In this document: in pieces, positions 53,627 to 64,000 of the stretch | Position numbering within the stretch: position 1 is the first letter of the stretch | Layout: each line of letters starts with the position of its first letter | Assembly: GCF_024171785.1 (NCBI RefSeq) | Contig: NZ_JAMTCK010000005.1 | Location: 401,591-465,590, forward strand | DNA: 64,000 bases | Origin: Goodfellowiella coeruleoviolacea | Lineage (GTDB): Bacteria; Actinomycetota; Actinomycetes; Mycobacteriales; Pseudonocardiaceae | Reading direction: 5' to 3' | Translations under genes and position numbers: made by a program | The notes under the pieces: model-generated | What the model was told of the DNA's origin: nothing | Databases searched by the model: none | Seen by the model: only the letters and a program-made list of their open reading frames with translations

Positions 53627-54199
53627 TCACTGCTCCTTGAACGGGAAGCCGAGCAGCTTGAGCAGCGTACGGCCTTCCTCGTCGTTGGTGGCGGTGGTGA
53701 CCACGGTGATGTCCATGCCGCGCGGGCGGTCGATCGAGTCCGGGTTGATCTCGTGGAACATCGACTGCTCGTTCAGGCCGAACGTGTAGTTGCCGTTGCC
53801 GTCGAACTGCTTGCCCGACAGGCCGCGGAAGTCGCGGATACGGGGCAGCGCGATGGTCAGCAGCCGGTCCAGGAACTCCCACATGCGGTCGCCGCGCAGC
53901 GTGACGCGCGCGCCGATCGGCATGCCCTCGCGCAGCTTGAACTGCGCGATGGACTTGCGGGCCCGCCGCACCTCGGGGCGCTGGCCGGTGATGACCGACA
54001 GGTCGCGCACGGCGCCCTCGATCAGCTTGCTGTCGCGAGCGGCGTCGCCGACGCCCATGTTCACGACAACCTTGACCACGCCGGGCACCTGCATGGGGTT
54101 GGCGTAGCTGTACTGCTTCTTCAGCGCGTCGACGATTTCCTCGCGGTAGCGGGTCTTCAGCCGAGGCACGATCTTCTCGGTGCTCTCCACGGTGGTCAT
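53627..54199 (-). CDS. rplE: 50S ribosomal protein L5
   Basis: 190 residues. [38 protein letters not shown] and [20 protein letters not shown]: the 5S rRNA/P-site tRNA-contacting L5. 2 bp after rplX. Confidence 0.97.
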   Translation of the reverse strand: MTTVESTEKIVPRLKTRYREEIVDALKKQYSYANPMQVPGVVKVVVNMGVGDAARDSKLIEGAVRDLSVITGQRPEVRRARKSIAQFKLREGMPIGARVTLRGDRMWEFLDRLLTIALPRIRDFRGLSGKQFDGNGNYTFGLNEQSMFHEINPDSIDRPRGMDITVVTTATNDEEGRTLLKLLGFPFKEQ

Positions 54200-54201
54200 G
54201 C

Positions 54202-54519
54202 TCAGATGTCCTTACCGTTGCGGCGGGACACCCGGACCCGGCGCCCCTCGTCGTTCGTGCGGTACCCAACCCTGGCCGGCTTGCCATCGGAGTCGACGAC
54301 CATCACGTTGCTCACGTGGATCGGCGCCTCCTGCGTGACGATGCCGCCGGACTGCGCGCCCCGCTGGGTCTGGGTGACCCGCGTGTGCTTCTTGATCCGG
54401 TTGACACCCTCGACCAGGACCCGCTGCTTGTCCGGGTACGCCTGGATCACCTTGCCCTTGGCGCCCTTGTCCTTGCCGGCGATGACGACGACCGTGTCGC
54501 CCTTCTTCACCTTCATCAC
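54202..54519 (-). CDS. rplX: 50S ribosomal protein L24
   Basis: 105 residues. [20 protein letters not shown] is the KOW motif; [12 protein letters not shown] follows. ATG overlaps the rplN stop (ATGA). Confidence 0.97.
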   Translation of the reverse strand: MMKVKKGDTVVVIAGKDKGAKGKVIQAYPDKQRVLVEGVNRIKKHTRVTQTQRGAQSGGIVTQEAPIHVSNVMVVDSDGKPARVGYRTNDEGRRVRVSRRNGKDI

Positions 54520-54884
54520 AACACCTCCGGCGCGAGCGAGATGATCTTCATGAACTTCTTGTCGCGCAGCTCCCGGCCGACCGGGCCGAAGATGCGGGTG
54601 CCGCGCGGCTCGTTGTCGTTCTTGATGAGCACTGCGGCGTTCTCGTCGAACCGGATGTAGGAACCGTCAGGACGGCGGCGCTCCTTGGCGGTGCGCACGA
54701 CGACGGCCTTGACCACGTCGCCCTTTTTCACGCCGGCACCGGGGATCGCGTCCTTGACGGTGGCGACGATGATGTCGCCGATTCCCGCGTAGCGCCGCCC
54801 CGAACCACCGAGCACCCGGATGCAGAGGATTTCCTTCGCACCGGTGTTGTCGGCGACGCGCAGCCGCGACTCCTGCTGGATCAC
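54516..54884 (-). CDS. rplN: 50S ribosomal protein L14
   Basis: 122 residues. [20 protein letters not shown] start and [19 protein letters not shown]. Preceded by a 170-bp spacer after rpsQ, so a second promoter is possible there. Confidence 0.97.
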   Translation of the reverse strand: MIQQESRLRVADNTGAKEILCIRVLGGSGRRYAGIGDIIVATVKDAIPGAGVKKGDVVKAVVVRTAKERRRPDGSYIRFDENAAVLIKNDNEPRGTRIFGPVGRELRDKKFMKIISLAPEVL

Positions 54885-55054
54885 TTCAACTCCTGACCCT
54901 TGCTGGCACGCCAGATTTCCGACCTGACGCGCGCGGTCGTTTGGTGGGAGATTCGGGTCGCCCGGTGTCCGGTGGCACGGTGTCCCGCGCCAGCCGTGTC
55001 CCGTGTGGACGGTTCACGGCGCACCGTTCCACCGGGCGGCCCCGGCCTCTCCAA

Positions 55055-55330
55055 CTACTTGGCCTTCTCCAGGATCTCCACCAGCCGCCAGCGCTTGGTC
55101 GCCGACAGCGGACGGGTCTCCATCAGCAGTACGCGGTCGCCGACGCCAGCGGTGTTCTGGTCGTCGTGCGCCTTCACCTTGGTGGTGGTGCGCAGGACCT
55201 TGCCGTACAGCGAGTGCTTCTTGCGGTCCTCAAGCTCGACCACGATCGTCTTGTCCATCTTGTCGGACACGACGTAGCCCTCGCGGACCTTGCGGTAGTT
55301 ACGCGTGGTGGCGTTCTGGCTCTCGCTCAC
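55055..55330 (-). CDS. rpsQ: 30S ribosomal protein S17
   Basis: 91 residues. [52 protein letters not shown] overlaps the rpmC stop (GTGA). Confidence 0.97.
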   Translation of the reverse strand: MSESQNATTRNYRKVREGYVVSDKMDKTIVVELEDRKKHSLYGKVLRTTTKVKAHDDQNTAGVGDRVLLMETRPLSATKRWRLVEILEKAK

Positions 55331-55575
55331 GCCGCACCCTCCCCACTAGGAACCTGATCGGGGGACACGGACAAACCGAGCTCCCGCTCACGCATCACGG
55401 TGTAGATCCGGGCGATGTCGTGCCGGACCGTGCGCAGTCGCCGGTTGTTGTCGAGCTGACCGGTGGCCATCTGGAACCGGAGGTTGAACAGCTCCTCCTT
55501 GGCCTCCTTCAGGCGCAGCACCAGCTCCTCGTCGGTGAGCTCACGCAGCTCTGCCGCGGTGGTACCCGCCGCCAT
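55327..55575 (-). CDS. rpmC: 50S ribosomal protein L29
   Basis: 82 residues. [39 protein letters not shown]. Start overlaps the rplP stop by one base. Confidence 0.97.
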   Translation of the reverse strand: MAAGTTAAELRELTDEELVLRLKEAKEELFNLRFQMATGQLDNNRRLRTVRHDIARIYTVMRERELGLSVSPDQVPSGEGAA

Positions 55576-55994
55576 CAGAAGTCACCACCCTCACGCGTGA
55601 CGATCCGGCACTTCATCGGGAGCTTGTGGATCGCCCGGCGAAGCGCCTCCCGAGCCACGGCCTCGTTCGGGAAGCTCATCTCGAACAGCACCCGGCCCGG
55701 CTTGACGTTGGCCACCCAGTACTCCGGCGAACCCTTACCGGAACCCATGCGGGTCTCGGCCGGCTTCTTGGTGAGCGGGCGGTCCGGGAAAATGTTGATC
55801 CAGACCTTGCCGCCACGGCGGATGTGCCTGGTGATGGCGATACGAGCGGACTCGATCTGCCGGTTGGTCACGTAAGCCGGCTCCAGAGCCTGGATGCCGA
55901 GCTCACCGAAGGTGACCCGGGTACCGCCCTTGGCAGCACCGGACCGCTGCGGCGAGTGCTGCTTGCGGTGCTTGACCTTGCGCGGGATGAGCAC
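55575..55994 (-). CDS. rplP: 50S ribosomal protein L16
   Basis: 139 residues. [59 protein letters not shown]. 3 bp after rpsC. Confidence 0.97.
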   Translation of the reverse strand: MLIPRKVKHRKQHSPQRSGAAKGGTRVTFGELGIQALEPAYVTNRQIESARIAITRHIRRGGKVWINIFPDRPLTKKPAETRMGSGKGSPEYWVANVKPGRVLFEMSFPNEAVAREALRRAIHKLPMKCRIVTREGGDF

Positions 55995-55997
55995 TAC

Positions 55998-56852
55998 TCA
56001 GCCCTCCGTCTTCTCTGCGGCGGCCGGCGTGCTGACCGCCGGTGCGCTGTCCACCGCCGCGTCGCTCACACTCTGGTCGGACTGGCCCTCAGCGGCCGCC
56101 CGGCCGGCGTCGGTGCTCGCCGGGGTGGTCCCGGAGGAACCCGACCGGCGAGGCCGGCTCGGCCGCTCGCGGCGCGGCGGACGGGACTCCGCGGTGGTCT
56201 CCCGCTCGCGCTTGGCGCTCAGGCCACCGACCACGTCGCCCTTGTAGATCCACACCTTGACGCCGATGCGACCGAAGGTGGTGCGAGCCTCGAAGAAGCC
56301 GTAGTCGATGTCCGCGCGCAGCGTGTGCAGCGGCACGCGGCCGTCGCGGTAGTGCTCGGAGCGGGACATCTCAGCCCCACCCAGGCGGCCACCGCACTGC
56401 ACCCGGATGCCCTTGACCTGCGGGGAACGCATGGCCGACTGGATGGCCTTGCGCATCGCGCGGCGGAAGGAGACCCGGTTGGACAGCTGCTCGGCCACGC
56501 CCTGGGCGACCAGCTGCGCGTCCGACTCGGCGTTCTTGACCTCGAGGATGTTCAGCTGGACCTGCTTGGCGGTCAGCTTCTCCAGCTCGCCGCGGATCCG
56601 GTCGGCCTCGGCGCCACGGCGGCCGATGACGATGCCCGGACGGGCGGTGTGGATGTCGACGCGGACCCGGTCGCGGGTGCGCTCGATCTCCACCTTGGAG
56701 ATGCCGGCACGCTCCATGCCCTTGGAGAGCATGCGGCGGATCTTGACGTCCTCCGCCACGTACTCGGCGTACTGCTTGTCCGCGTACCAGCGGGACTTCC
56801 AGTCGGTGGTGATCCCCAGCCGGAAGCCGTGCGGGTTGATCTTCTGACCCAC
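55998..56852 (-). CDS. rpsC: 30S ribosomal protein S3
   Basis: 284 residues. [20 protein letters not shown], the KH-domain GxxG in [16 protein letters not shown], and [14 protein letters not shown]. After residue 215 comes a 70-residue Pro/Ser/Ala-rich disordered tail, as in other actinobacteria. GTG overlaps the rplV stop (TAGTG). Confidence 0.97.
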   Translation of the reverse strand: MGQKINPHGFRLGITTDWKSRWYADKQYAEYVAEDVKIRRMLSKGMERAGISKVEIERTRDRVRVDIHTARPGIVIGRRGAEADRIRGELEKLTAKQVQLNILEVKNAESDAQLVAQGVAEQLSNRVSFRRAMRKAIQSAMRSPQVKGIRVQCGGRLGGAEMSRSEHYRDGRVPLHTLRADIDYGFFEARTTFGRIGVKVWIYKGDVVGGLSAKRERETTAESRPPRRERPSRPRRSGSSGTTPASTDAGRAAAEGQSDQSVSDAAVDSAPAVSTPAAAEKTEG

Positions 56853-57283
56853 TACCGGGCACTCCCCTTCGACTTGCTCTGGCGACCCTTGCCGCCCTTG
56901 CGGTCGTCCGCCGGCCTGGACTCAACCTCAACGGTGATGTGGCTGGTCCGCTTGTTGATCCGGTACGCACGACCCTGGGCACGCGGCCGGAATCGCTTGA
57001 GCGTCGGCCCCTCGTCCACGTACGCCGCGCTCACCCACAGGGTGTCGGGGTCGAGGGAGAGGTTGTTCTCGGCGTTGGCCACGGCGCTGGCGAGCACCTT
57101 CGCCACCGGACCGCTGGCGGCCTGCGGCGCGAACTGGAGCACGGCCAGGGCCTCGCTGGCGCTACGGCCCCTGATGAGCTCGACCACCCGCCGCGCCTTC
57201 ATCGGCGTGGTGCGGACGTAGCGAGCCCGAGCCACAGCGCGCGGAAGCTGTTCCGCGGTCGCGGCGTTGTTGCGGGCGTTCAT
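56852..57283 (-). CDS. rplV: 50S ribosomal protein L22
   Basis: 143 residues. [20 protein letters not shown]; the exit-tunnel hairpin region [20 protein letters not shown]; a basic tail with [12 protein letters not shown]. Confidence 0.97.
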   Translation of the reverse strand: MNARNNAATAEQLPRAVARARYVRTTPMKARRVVELIRGRSASEALAVLQFAPQAASGPVAKVLASAVANAENNLSLDPDTLWVSAAYVDEGPTLKRFRPRAQGRAYRINKRTSHITVEVESRPADDRKGGKGRQSKSKGSAR

Positions 57284-57321
57284 CGCTGCTACCCCTTGAC
57301 TCTTCCTAGTTCGTCACCCGC

Positions 57322-57603
57322 TCAGCGGCGGCGCGACTTCCGGTCTTCCTTGACGTGGCCCTTGAAGGTGCGGGTCGGGGCGAACTCGCCCAGCTTGTGC
57401 CCGACCATCGCCTCGGTGACGAACACCGGGACGTGCTTGCGGCCGTCGTGCACCGCGAAGGTGTGGCCCAGCATGTCCGGGATGATCGTCGACCGGCGGG
57501 ACCAGGTCTTGATCACGGTCTTCTTGCCCGACTCGTTGAGGGCGTCCACCTTCTTGAGCAGGTGGTCGTCCACGAAGGGGCCCTTCTTGAGGCTACGCGG
57601 CAT
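57322..57603 (-). CDS. rpsS: 30S ribosomal protein S19
   Basis: 93 residues. [60 protein letters not shown]. 18 bp after rplB. Confidence 0.97.
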   Translation of the reverse strand: MPRSLKKGPFVDDHLLKKVDALNESGKKTVIKTWSRRSTIIPDMLGHTFAVHDGRKHVPVFVTEAMVGHKLGEFAPTRTFKGHVKEDRKSRRR

Positions 57604-57621
57604 CCTTCACTCCCTCCCTGC

Positions 57622-58455
57622 TCAGCGCTTCTTACCGGCGCGGCGACGCCGGACGATGAGCCGGTCACTTTCCTTGCGGCGGCGGGTACGACCCTCGGGC
57701 TTACCAGCCGGGTTCACCGGGTGGCGACCACCGGAGGTCTTGCCCTCACCACCACCGTGCGGGTGGTCCACCGGGTTCATGGCCACACCGCGGACGGTCG
57801 GGCGCTTGCCCTTCCACCGCATGCGGCCGGCCTTGCCCCAGTTGATGTTGGCGTGCTCGGAGTTGCCGACCGAGCCCACCGTGGCGCGGCAGCGCACGTC
57901 CACGTTGCGGATCTCGCCCGAGGGCATCCGCAGCTGGGCGAACGCGCCCTCCTTGGCCACCAGCTGCACGCTGGCACCGGCCGAGCGGGCGATCTTGGCG
58001 CCACCACCGGGCCGCAGCTCGATCGCGTGCACCACGGTGCCCAGCGGGATGTTGCGCAGCGGCAGGTTGTTGCCCGGCTTGATGTCCGCCTTGGGGCCGT
58101 TCTCCACCTGGTCGCCCTGGCGCAGCTTGTCCGGGGCGAGGATGTAGCGCTTCTCGCCGTCGGCGTAGTGCAGCAGCGCGATGCGCGCGGTGCGGTTCGG
58201 GTCGTACTCGATGTGCGCGACCTTGGCCGGCACGCCGTCCTTGTCCACCCGGCGGAAGTCGATCAGGCGGTAGGCGCGCTTGTGCCCGCCGCCCTTGTGC
58301 CGCGTGGTGATCTTGCCGTGCGCGTTGCGGCCGCCACGGCCGTGCAGCGGGCGAACCAGCGACTTCTCCGGCGTCGACCGAGTGATCTCGGCGAAGTCGG
58401 ACACGCTCGCGCCACGACGTCCCGGCGTCGTCGGCTTGTACTTGCGAATGCCCAT
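57622..58455 (-). CDS. rplB: 50S ribosomal protein L2
   Basis: 277 residues. Carries the peptidyl-transferase-centre motif [15 protein letters not shown] with its conserved histidine, and [10 protein letters not shown]. 43 bp after rplW. Confidence 0.98.
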   Translation of the reverse strand: MGIRKYKPTTPGRRGASVSDFAEITRSTPEKSLVRPLHGRGGRNAHGKITTRHKGGGHKRAYRLIDFRRVDKDGVPAKVAHIEYDPNRTARIALLHYADGEKRYILAPDKLRQGDQVENGPKADIKPGNNLPLRNIPLGTVVHAIELRPGGGAKIARSAGASVQLVAKEGAFAQLRMPSGEIRNVDVRCRATVGSVGNSEHANINWGKAGRMRWKGKRPTVRGVAMNPVDHPHGGGEGKTSGGRHPVNPAGKPEGRTRRRKESDRLIVRRRRAGKKR

Positions 58456-58498
58456 CTCTTAAGCAGTCCTCGTCCTGTCAGCAGTCCTGCCGGCGCCG

Positions 58499-58798
58499 TC
58501 AGGCGGCCGGGCCGCCGAAGATCTCGATCGGCTTGCTTTCCGGCGACAGCGTGACGACGGCGCGCTTGGTGTCCTTGCGCTTGCCGTAGCCGGTCCTGGT
58601 CCGCTTCCGCTTGCCCTGGCGGTTGATCGTGTTCACGCTCACGACCTTCACGCCGAAGACCTTCTCGACCGCGATCTTGATCTCGGTCTTGTTCGCGCCC
58701 GGGGACACCAGGAAGGTGTACTTGTGCTCTTCGAGCAGCCCGTAGGACTTCTCGGAGATCACGGGCGCGAGCAGGATGTCGCGCGGGTCGGGGATCAC
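58499..58798 (-). CDS. rplW: 50S ribosomal protein L23
   Basis: 99 residues. [20 protein letters not shown] and [20 protein letters not shown]. At the tunnel exit, docking site of trigger factor and SRP. GTG overlaps the rplD stop (GTGA). Confidence 0.97.
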   Translation of the reverse strand: MIPDPRDILLAPVISEKSYGLLEEHKYTFLVSPGANKTEIKIAVEKVFGVKVVSVNTINRQGKRKRTRTGYGKRKDTKRAVVTLSPESKPIEIFGGPAA

Positions 58799-59526
58799 TT
58801 GTCACCCTCCTCAGCGGCCACCGAGGACTTGGCCTTCGCCTTGGCGGCGATCGGGCCGGCCAGGAACAGCTCCAGGGCGTCCTTGGTGAACACCACGTCG
58901 TCGTTGACCAGCACGTCGTAGGTGTTGAGCTGGTCCGGGCCGAGCACGTGCACCGAGTCCAGGTTGCGCAGGCTCAGCCAGGCGAGCTCGTCGGTCCGGC
59001 TCACCACGGCCAGCACTCGCCTGGCCTGGCTGACGTGCCCGAGCGTCTTCTTGGCCTGCTTGGTGGACGGCGCCTCGCCGGTGACGACACCGGTGACCAC
59101 GTGGATCTGGTTGGCGCGCGCCCGGTCGGACAGCGCTCCGCGCAGCGCGGCGGCCTTCATCTTCTTGGGGGTCCGCTGCGTGTAGTCGCGCGGCGTGGGC
59201 CCGTGCACCGTGCCACCGCCGGTGAACTGCGGGGCGCGGGTCGAACCCTGGCGGGCCCGGCCGGTGCCCTTCTGCCGGTACGGCTTCTTGCCGCCACCGG
59301 AGACCTCACCGCGGGTCTTGGTGTCGTGGGTGCCCTGGCGGGCCGCGGCCTGCTGGGCCACCACGACCTGGTGCATCAGCGCGATGTTCGCCTGGACGTC
59401 GAAGACCTCGGCGGGCAGCTCGACGGTGCCGTCGGTGGTGCCCTCGGGGGTGTAGACGTCAACGGTGCGGACCGTGGTGCCCACGGCGGTGATCTCCTCG
59501 GCGTTCGCCTGAGTGTTCTCGCTCAT
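58795..59526 (-). CDS. rplD: 50S ribosomal protein L4
   Basis: 243 residues. The tunnel loop region has [20 protein letters not shown], preceded by [10 protein letters not shown], and [11 protein letters not shown] follows. ATG 59526 overlaps the rplC stop by one base; GTG 59529 is also in frame. N-terminal 20 residues are an extension. Confidence 0.97.
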   Translation of the reverse strand: MSENTQANAEEITAVGTTVRTVDVYTPEGTTDGTVELPAEVFDVQANIALMHQVVVAQQAAARQGTHDTKTRGEVSGGGKKPYRQKGTGRARQGSTRAPQFTGGGTVHGPTPRDYTQRTPKKMKAAALRGALSDRARANQIHVVTGVVTGEAPSTKQAKKTLGHVSQARRVLAVVSRTDELAWLSLRNLDSVHVLGPDQLNTYDVLVNDDVVFTKDALELFLAGPIAAKAKAKSSVAAEEGDK

Positions 59527-60176
59527 CACGCACCACCCTTCGCGGCGCTACGAACGAACACCAGGCCGTTCTTCGGGCCGGGGACGGCGCCCTTGATGAG
59601 CAGCAGCCCGGCCTCGGCGTCAACCCGGTGCACGGTCAGGTTCTGCGTGGTCACGCGCTCGTGGCCCATGCGGCCGGCCATGCGCACGCCCTTGAACACG
59701 CGGCCGGGCGTGGCGCAGCCGCCGATCGAGCCAGGCGAGCGGTGCTTGCGCTGGGTGCCGTGGCTGGCGCTGAGGCCCTTGAAGCCGTGCCGCTTCATGA
59801 CACCGGCGGTGCCCTTGCCCTTGCTGGTGCCGGTCACGTCCACCACCGCGCCGGCCTCGAACACCTCGGCGGTGATCTCCTGGCCGACCTCGTACTCGCT
59901 GGCGTCCGTGGTCCGCAGCTCGGCCAGGTGGCGCCGGGGCGTCACACCCGCCTTGCTGAAGTGCCCGGTCACCGGCTTGTTGACCTTGCGGGGGTCGATG
60001 GCCCCGTAGGCCAACTGAACGGCCGCGTAGCCGTCTTTCTCCTCGGTGCGGACCTGGGTGACCACGTTCGGCTCGGCCCTGACGACGGTCACCGGCACGA
60101 TGCGGTTGTTGTCGTCGAAGACCTGGGTCATGCCGAGTTTGGTGCCCAGAATCCCCTTGATCTGCCTGTCAGACAT
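59526..60176 (-). CDS. rplC: 50S ribosomal protein L3
   Basis: 216 residues. [20 protein letters not shown] start; central loop [20 protein letters not shown] with the methylatable-glutamine region; [10 protein letters not shown] end. 53 bp after rpsJ. Confidence 0.97.
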   Translation of the reverse strand: MSDRQIKGILGTKLGMTQVFDDNNRIVPVTVVRAEPNVVTQVRTEEKDGYAAVQLAYGAIDPRKVNKPVTGHFSKAGVTPRRHLAELRTTDASEYEVGQEITAEVFEAGAVVDVTGTSKGKGTAGVMKRHGFKGLSASHGTQRKHRSPGSIGGCATPGRVFKGVRMAGRMGHERVTTQNLTVHRVDAEAGLLLIKGAVPGPKNGLVFVRSAAKGGA

Positions 60177-60229
60177 GGGTCTCGTTACTCTCCGCCGCTG
60201 AAGTCGACGCTCGATGACGCGCCCAACGC

Positions 60230-60535
60230 TTACTGGATGTTGACGTCGACGCTTGCCGGCAGGTCGATGCGCATGAGCGCGTCCACCGTCTTCGGCGTCG
60301 GGTCGAGGATGTCGATCAGACGCTTGTGCGTGCGCATCTCGAAGTGCTCGCGCGAGTCCTTGTACTTGTGCGGCGAGCGGATGACGCAGTAAACGTTCTT
60401 CTCGGTGGGCAGCGGCACCGGCCCAACGACCCGGGCGCCGGTGCGCGTCACGGTCTCGACGATCTTCCGCGCTGAAGCATCAATCGCCTCGTGGTCGTAG
60501 GCCTTGAGCCGAATGCGGATCTTCTGTCCCGCCAT
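60230..60535 (-). CDS. rpsJ: 30S ribosomal protein S10
   Basis: 101 residues. [59 protein letters not shown]. First gene of the S10 operon and also the NusE antitermination factor. Confidence 0.98.
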   Translation of the reverse strand: MAGQKIRIRLKAYDHEAIDASARKIVETVTRTGARVVGPVPLPTEKNVYCVIRSPHKYKDSREHFEMRTHKRLIDILDPTPKTVDALMRIDLPASVDVNIQ

Positions 60536-61082
60536 GATGGCTTGCCGTTCCTCTTCTCGCCGTTATGGAGCCCGGCCGCACCGCTGTGGAGCCCGGCCGT
60601 AGAGACCGGGGAGTACTGCTCCCGCTCCCCTATTCACAAGTCAATAGTCAGGTGGTGCTGCGGTATCCGGTCCACGCGGTCGGGCGTGTCGCCGCCGCTT
60701 CGCATACCGGTCCCATTGACTTTTGTCTTTGGGATGGGCCTTCCGACCCCGGTCCTGGTGTGGCCCTGTTCCGGTCCGCCAAGACCCCCCGGGTCATGCC
60801 CACACGGGTACGACCCAAGGTATGTCATTGTCTCGGCCAGACCGGGGTCCGACGGACCCCAGGACGCCGACCACTCGTGCCGGGGCGGTCGGTCGGTACT
60901 ACACGGGGAACTCCCCGTACGAACACCGCACCGACCGCCCCATGACGAGCAACCCGTTCAGCATGCCACACCCTGGCGTGGCCGGCCAAATCGGGGTCCG
61001 CTGGTGCGGCCCGGATAACAACTCCGATGTCACCCGGACCAGGGCCGGCCGGCGAGCACGGGGCTCACCGGCCGGCACCCAA
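60536..61082. promoter_or_regulatory. tuf-rpsJ intergenic region with S10 operon promoter
   Basis: 547 bases without a gene. The tuf terminator (61044-61076) lies at its right end. Minus-strand TTGACT (60644-60639) is a possible -35 about 100 nt before rpsJ, but no clear -10 follows at 16-18 nt. Another TTGACT faces the plus strand at 60716. Long leader in keeping with a strongly transcribed ribosomal operon. Confidence 0.45.
61044..61076 (-). terminator. terminator after tuf
   Basis: 14-bp stem (61044-61057 with 61063-61076), 5-nt loop; the single mismatch at DNA level is a G-U pair in minus-strand RNA. 6 nt past the tuf stop. Confidence 0.82.
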
Positions 61083-62276
61083 TCACTTGTTGATCTTCAG
61101 CACGTGGCCGGCGCCGACGGTGCGGCCACCCTCACGGATAGCGAACCGCAGGCCCTCGTCCATCGCGACCGGCTGGATGAGCTGCACCGACATGGTGGTG
61201 TTGTCACCCGGCATGACCATCTCGGTGCCCTCGGGCAGGGTCACCACACCGGTCACGTCGGTCGTGCGGAAGTAGAACTGCGGCCGGTAGTTGTTGAAGA
61301 ACGGCGTGTGCCGGCCACCCTCGTCCTTGGACAGGATGTAGACCTGCGCCTCGAACTCGGTGTGCGGGGTGGTGGTGCCCGGCTTCACGACGACCTGGCC
61401 GCGCTCCACGTCCTCGCGCTTGATGCCGCGCAGCAGCAGACCGACGTTGTCACCGGCCTGGCCCTGGTCGAGCAGCTTGCGGAACATCTCAACGCCGGTG
61501 ACGGTGGTCTTCATCGACTTCTCCTTGATGCCGACGATCTCCACCTCCTCGTTGACGTTGATGACGCCACGCTCGATGCGGCCGGTCACCACGGTGCCAC
61601 GACCGGTGATGGTGAACACGTCCTCGATCGGCATCAGGAACGGCTTCTCGATCTCACGCACCGGGTCCGGCACGTTCTCGTCCACCGCGTCCAGCAGGTC
61701 GAGCACGGACTGCGTCCACTCCGGGTCGCCCTCCAGGGCCTTCAGGCCGGAGACCTTGACCACCGGAGCGTCGTCGCCCGGGAAGTCCTGGGACGACAGC
61801 AGCTCACGAACCTCCAGCTCGACGAGCTCCAGGATCTCCTCGTCGTCCACCATGTCGGCCTTGTTCAGGGCCACCACGATGTAGGGCACGCCGACCTGCT
61901 TGGCCAGCAGCACGTGCTCGCGGGTCTGCGGCATCGGGCCGTCGGTGGCGGCCACCACCAGGATGGCGCCGTCCATCTGCGCCGCACCGGTGATCATGTT
62001 CTTGATGTAGTCGGCGTGACCAGGAGCGTCGACGTGCGCGTAGTGGCGCTTCTCCGTCTGGTACTCGACGTGCGAGATGTTGATCGTGATCCCGCGCTGC
62101 TTCTCTTCCGGAGCCTTGTCGATCTCGTCGAAGGCCGAGGCCTTGTTCAGGTCCGGGTACTTGTCGTGCAGGACCTTGGTGATCGCCGCGGTCAGAGTGG
62201 TCTTGCCGTGGTCGACGTGACCAATCGTGCCGATGTTGACGTGCGGCTTGGTCCGCTCGAACTTCGCCTTCGCCAC
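61083..62276 (-). CDS. tuf: translation elongation factor Tu
   Basis: 397 residues. GTP-binding motifs [17 protein letters not shown] and [20 protein letters not shown]-terminal [10 protein letters not shown]. Delivers aminoacyl-tRNA. It sits 188 bp after fusA, the str operon order, and has its own terminator, so it is separate from S10. Confidence 0.98.
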   Translation of the reverse strand: MAKAKFERTKPHVNIGTIGHVDHGKTTLTAAITKVLHDKYPDLNKASAFDEIDKAPEEKQRGITINISHVEYQTEKRHYAHVDAPGHADYIKNMITGAAQMDGAILVVAATDGPMPQTREHVLLAKQVGVPYIVVALNKADMVDDEEILELVELEVRELLSSQDFPGDDAPVVKVSGLKALEGDPEWTQSVLDLLDAVDENVPDPVREIEKPFLMPIEDVFTITGRGTVVTGRIERGVINVNEEVEIVGIKEKSMKTTVTGVEMFRKLLDQGQAGDNVGLLLRGIKREDVERGQVVVKPGTTTPHTEFEAQVYILSKDEGGRHTPFFNNYRPQFYFRTTDVTGVVTLPEGTEMVMPGDNTTMSVQLIQPVAMDEGLRFAIREGGRTVGAGHVLKINK

Positions 62277-62464
62277 TGGATTGTCCTCCTGGACTTCTTT
62301 ACTTTCCGCTGGGCCGTCAAACCGGTCTCGGCCCAGCGACTCGTCAGGGTCGGTTGTGCGGACCCCGGGGAGTGTCCCCCCGGAGAGCCCGCACTAGTGT
62401 GCGGTGCTCCGGTTAGGGGTCACTCCCCCGTCGCCTTCGCGATGCTCACTGCCTGGCTCCGAGT
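62277..62464. other. fusA-tuf spacer
   Basis: 188 bases. A 6-bp hairpin (CCGCAC-TAGT-GTGCGG, 62389-62404) and a GGGGAG/TCCCCC pairing near 62377 are visible. Either may partly end fusA transcripts; a tuf promoter could lie here. Confidence 0.4.
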
Positions 62465-64000
62465 TCACTCGCCCGTGGCCTTGGCAATGATCTCCTTCGC
62501 GACGTTCGTCGGAACCTCCGCGTAGGAGTCGAACTGCATGGAGTAGTTCGCCCGGCCCTGGGTCTTGGACCGCAGGTCACCGACGTAGCCGAACATCTCC
62601 GACAGCGGCACCAGCGCCTTGACGACGCGGGCCCCACTGCGCTCCTCCATCGCCTGGATCTGCCCGCGACGGGAGTTGAGGTCACCGATGACGTCACCCA
62701 TGTAGTCCTCGGGCGTGGTCACCTCGACCGCCATCATCGGTTCGAGCAGCACCGGGTTGGCCTTGCGCGCCGCCTCCTTGAGTGCCATGGAGCCGGCGAT
62801 CTTGAAGGCCATCTCGGAGGAGTCGACCTCGTGGTAGGCACCGTCGAGCAGGGTCACCTTCAGGCCGACCAGCGGGTAGCCGGCGAGCACGCCGTACTGC
62901 ATGGCGTCCTGGGCGCCCGCGTCCACCGACGGGATGTACTCCCTGGGCACGCGGCCACCGGTGACCTTGTTCTCGAACTCGTAGAACGCACCGTCGGCGG
63001 TCTTCTCCAGCGGCGACAGGGCGATGATCACCCGCGCGAACTGGCCGGAACCACCGGTCTGCTTCTTGTGCGTGTACTCGAACTTCTCCACCGTGCGGCG
63101 GATGGTCTCCCGGTAGGCGACCTGCGGCTTGCCGATGTTCGCCTCGACCTTGAAGTCGGACTTCATCCGGTTGACCAGCACCTCGAGGTGGAGTTCGCCC
63201 ATGCCCTCGATGATCGTCTGGCCGGTCTCCTCGTCCTGGCTGACCCGGAAGGTCGGGTCCTCCTCGGCGAGCTTCTGGATGGCCGTGCTCAGCTTCTCCT
63301 GGTCGGCCTTGGTCTTCGGCTCAACCGCGACCTTGATGACCGGCTCGGGGAAGGTCATCGACTCCAGCACGATCGGCGCCTGCGGGTCGCTCAGGGTGTC
63401 ACCGGTGGTGGTGTCCTTGAGGCCGATGCACGCGTAGATGTGGCCGGCGCGCGCCTCCTCGACCGGGTTCTCCTTGTTGGAGTGCATCTGGAAGAGCTTC
63501 CCGATGCGCTCCTTGCGGTCCTTGGTCGAGTTGATGACCTGGGTGCCCGACACGATCCGACCCGAGTAGACCCGGATGTAGGTCAGCTTCCCGAAGAACG
63601 GGTGGGTCATGATCTTGAACGCCAGCGCCGAGAACGGCTCGTCCACGCTGGGCTTGCGGAAGGCCGGCGTCTCGCCGTCCTGCAGCGTGCCCTCGACCTG
63701 CGGGATGTCCAGCGGCGACGGCAGGTAGTCGATCACCGCGTCGAGCATGGGCTGCACGCCCTTGTTCTTGAACGCGGAGCCGCACAGCACCGGGTAGGCC
63801 TCCCGGTTGACCGTGACCTTGCGGATGCCCGCCTTGATCTGCTCGACGGACAGCTCCTCGCCGGCGAGGTACAGCTCCATGAGCTCGTCGTCGGACTCGG
63901 CGATCGTCTCGATGAGCTTCTCGCGGTACTCCGCGGCCTTGTCAGCGAGGTCGGCCGGGATCTCCTCGACGACGTAGTCCTCGCCCTTCTGCACCTCACC
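62465..64000 (-). CDS. fusA: translation elongation factor G, 3' part
   Basis: The gene runs off the right end; 511 codons of domains II-V are present. [64 protein letters not shown] and the C-terminal [20 protein letters not shown] are EF-G motifs. The GTPase domain is outside the window. Upstream neighbour of tuf. Confidence 0.97.
   Translation of the reverse strand, partial: GEVQKGEDYVVEEIPADLADKAAEYREKLIETIAESDDELMELYLAGEELSVEQIKAGIRKVTVNREAYPVLCGSAFKNKGVQPMLDAVIDYLPSPLDIPQVEGTLQDGETPAFRKPSVDEPFSALAFKIMTHPFFGKLTYIRVYSGRIVSGTQVINSTKDRKERIGKLFQMHSNKENPVEEARAGHIYACIGLKDTTTGDTLSDPQAPIVLESMTFPEPVIKVAVEPKTKADQEKLSTAIQKLAEEDPTFRVSQDEETGQTIIEGMGELHLEVLVNRMKSDFKVEANIGKPQVAYRETIRRTVEKFEYTHKKQTGGSGQFARVIIALSPLEKTADGAFYEFENKVTGGRVPREYIPSVDAGAQDAMQYGVLAGYPLVGLKVTLLDGAYHEVDSSEMAFKIAGSMALKEAARKANPVLLEPMMAVEVTTPEDYMGDVIGDLNSRRGQIQAMEERSGARVVKALVPLSEMFGYVGDLRSKTQGRANYSMQFDSYAEVPTNVAKEIIAKATGE

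Noticed and set aside
60639-60721. Plus-strand promoter TTGACT at 60716 for an unseen gene in the tuf-rpsJ gap
   Set aside because: No -10 hexamer at the right distance and no credible plus-strand gene downstream; only tuf antisense follows.
1-64000. tRNA, rRNA or insertion sequence
   Set aside because: No tRNA-like cloverleaf, rRNA segment or transposase was recognised on either strand by reading; a tRNAscan/ISfinder run would settle it.

Overview
The window is high-GC actinobacterial chromosome. Gene families and gene order point to the Pseudonocardiales (Saccharothrix/Actinosynnema/Amycolatopsis-like); that placement is inference, because no rRNA is present. The order follows the Mycobacterium tuberculosis Rv3420-Rv3462 stretch: alr, nnr, glmS, glmM, rpsI-rplM, an ESX-4 type VII secretion (T7SS) locus, truA, rplQ, rpoA, rpsD-K-M, rpmJ, infA. 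Here it continues without a break into map-adk-secY, the spc and S10 ribosomal operons, tuf and fusA. Most of the window reads on the minus strand. Layout: 1-1495 is the end of an acyl-CoA ligase gene plus a carboxyltransferase; 1482-9216 is a minus-strand housekeeping block (tsaE, alpha/beta hydrolase, alr, nnr, acpS, glmS) with three minisatellite-like repeat arrays around nnr; 9407-13385 holds a hydrolase, an NhaA-thioredoxin fusion, a small secreted cystine-rich protein and a broken AraC-family regulator; 13438-17405 is a T7SS-type module of unknown role (EspC-like protein, 1047-residue WXG-like protein, coiled-coil protein) lying before glmM; 17641-20195 is glmM and rpsI-rplM. The T7SS core runs from 20601 to 37488: two WXG100 proteins, a coiled-coil protein, an Rv3446c-like HSP70-fold membrane protein, EccC, then divergent EccD-MycP, then a second EspC-like/WXG-like pair, EccB, and divergent EccE with an unrecognised coupled gene. 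A secreted subtilase follows. From 39554 to the end come truA and the alpha, spc and S10 operons, tuf and the 3' part of fusA, all minus. A 2.7-kb accessory island (Scr1-type XRE regulator, DUF397 protein, AbrB/RelE toxin-antitoxin genes and a duplicated orphan antitoxin) separates rplO from secY. How the parts fit: EccB/C/D/E with MycP would form the ESX membrane machine, EccC being the motor; the WXG100 pair and the two EspC-like plus large-partner modules look like substrates or accessories, since each small partner ends in a YxxxD/E-type signal. Two large proteins share a Met-Gly-rich tail ending in VLGED, and two coiled-coil proteins share an acidic DDDED-x-S-x4-LS tail. These shared tails tie the outlying 13438-17405 module to the ESX core and are the best lead for something undescribed. 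Terminator-like hairpins follow many operon ends, several of them inside the ribosomal block.
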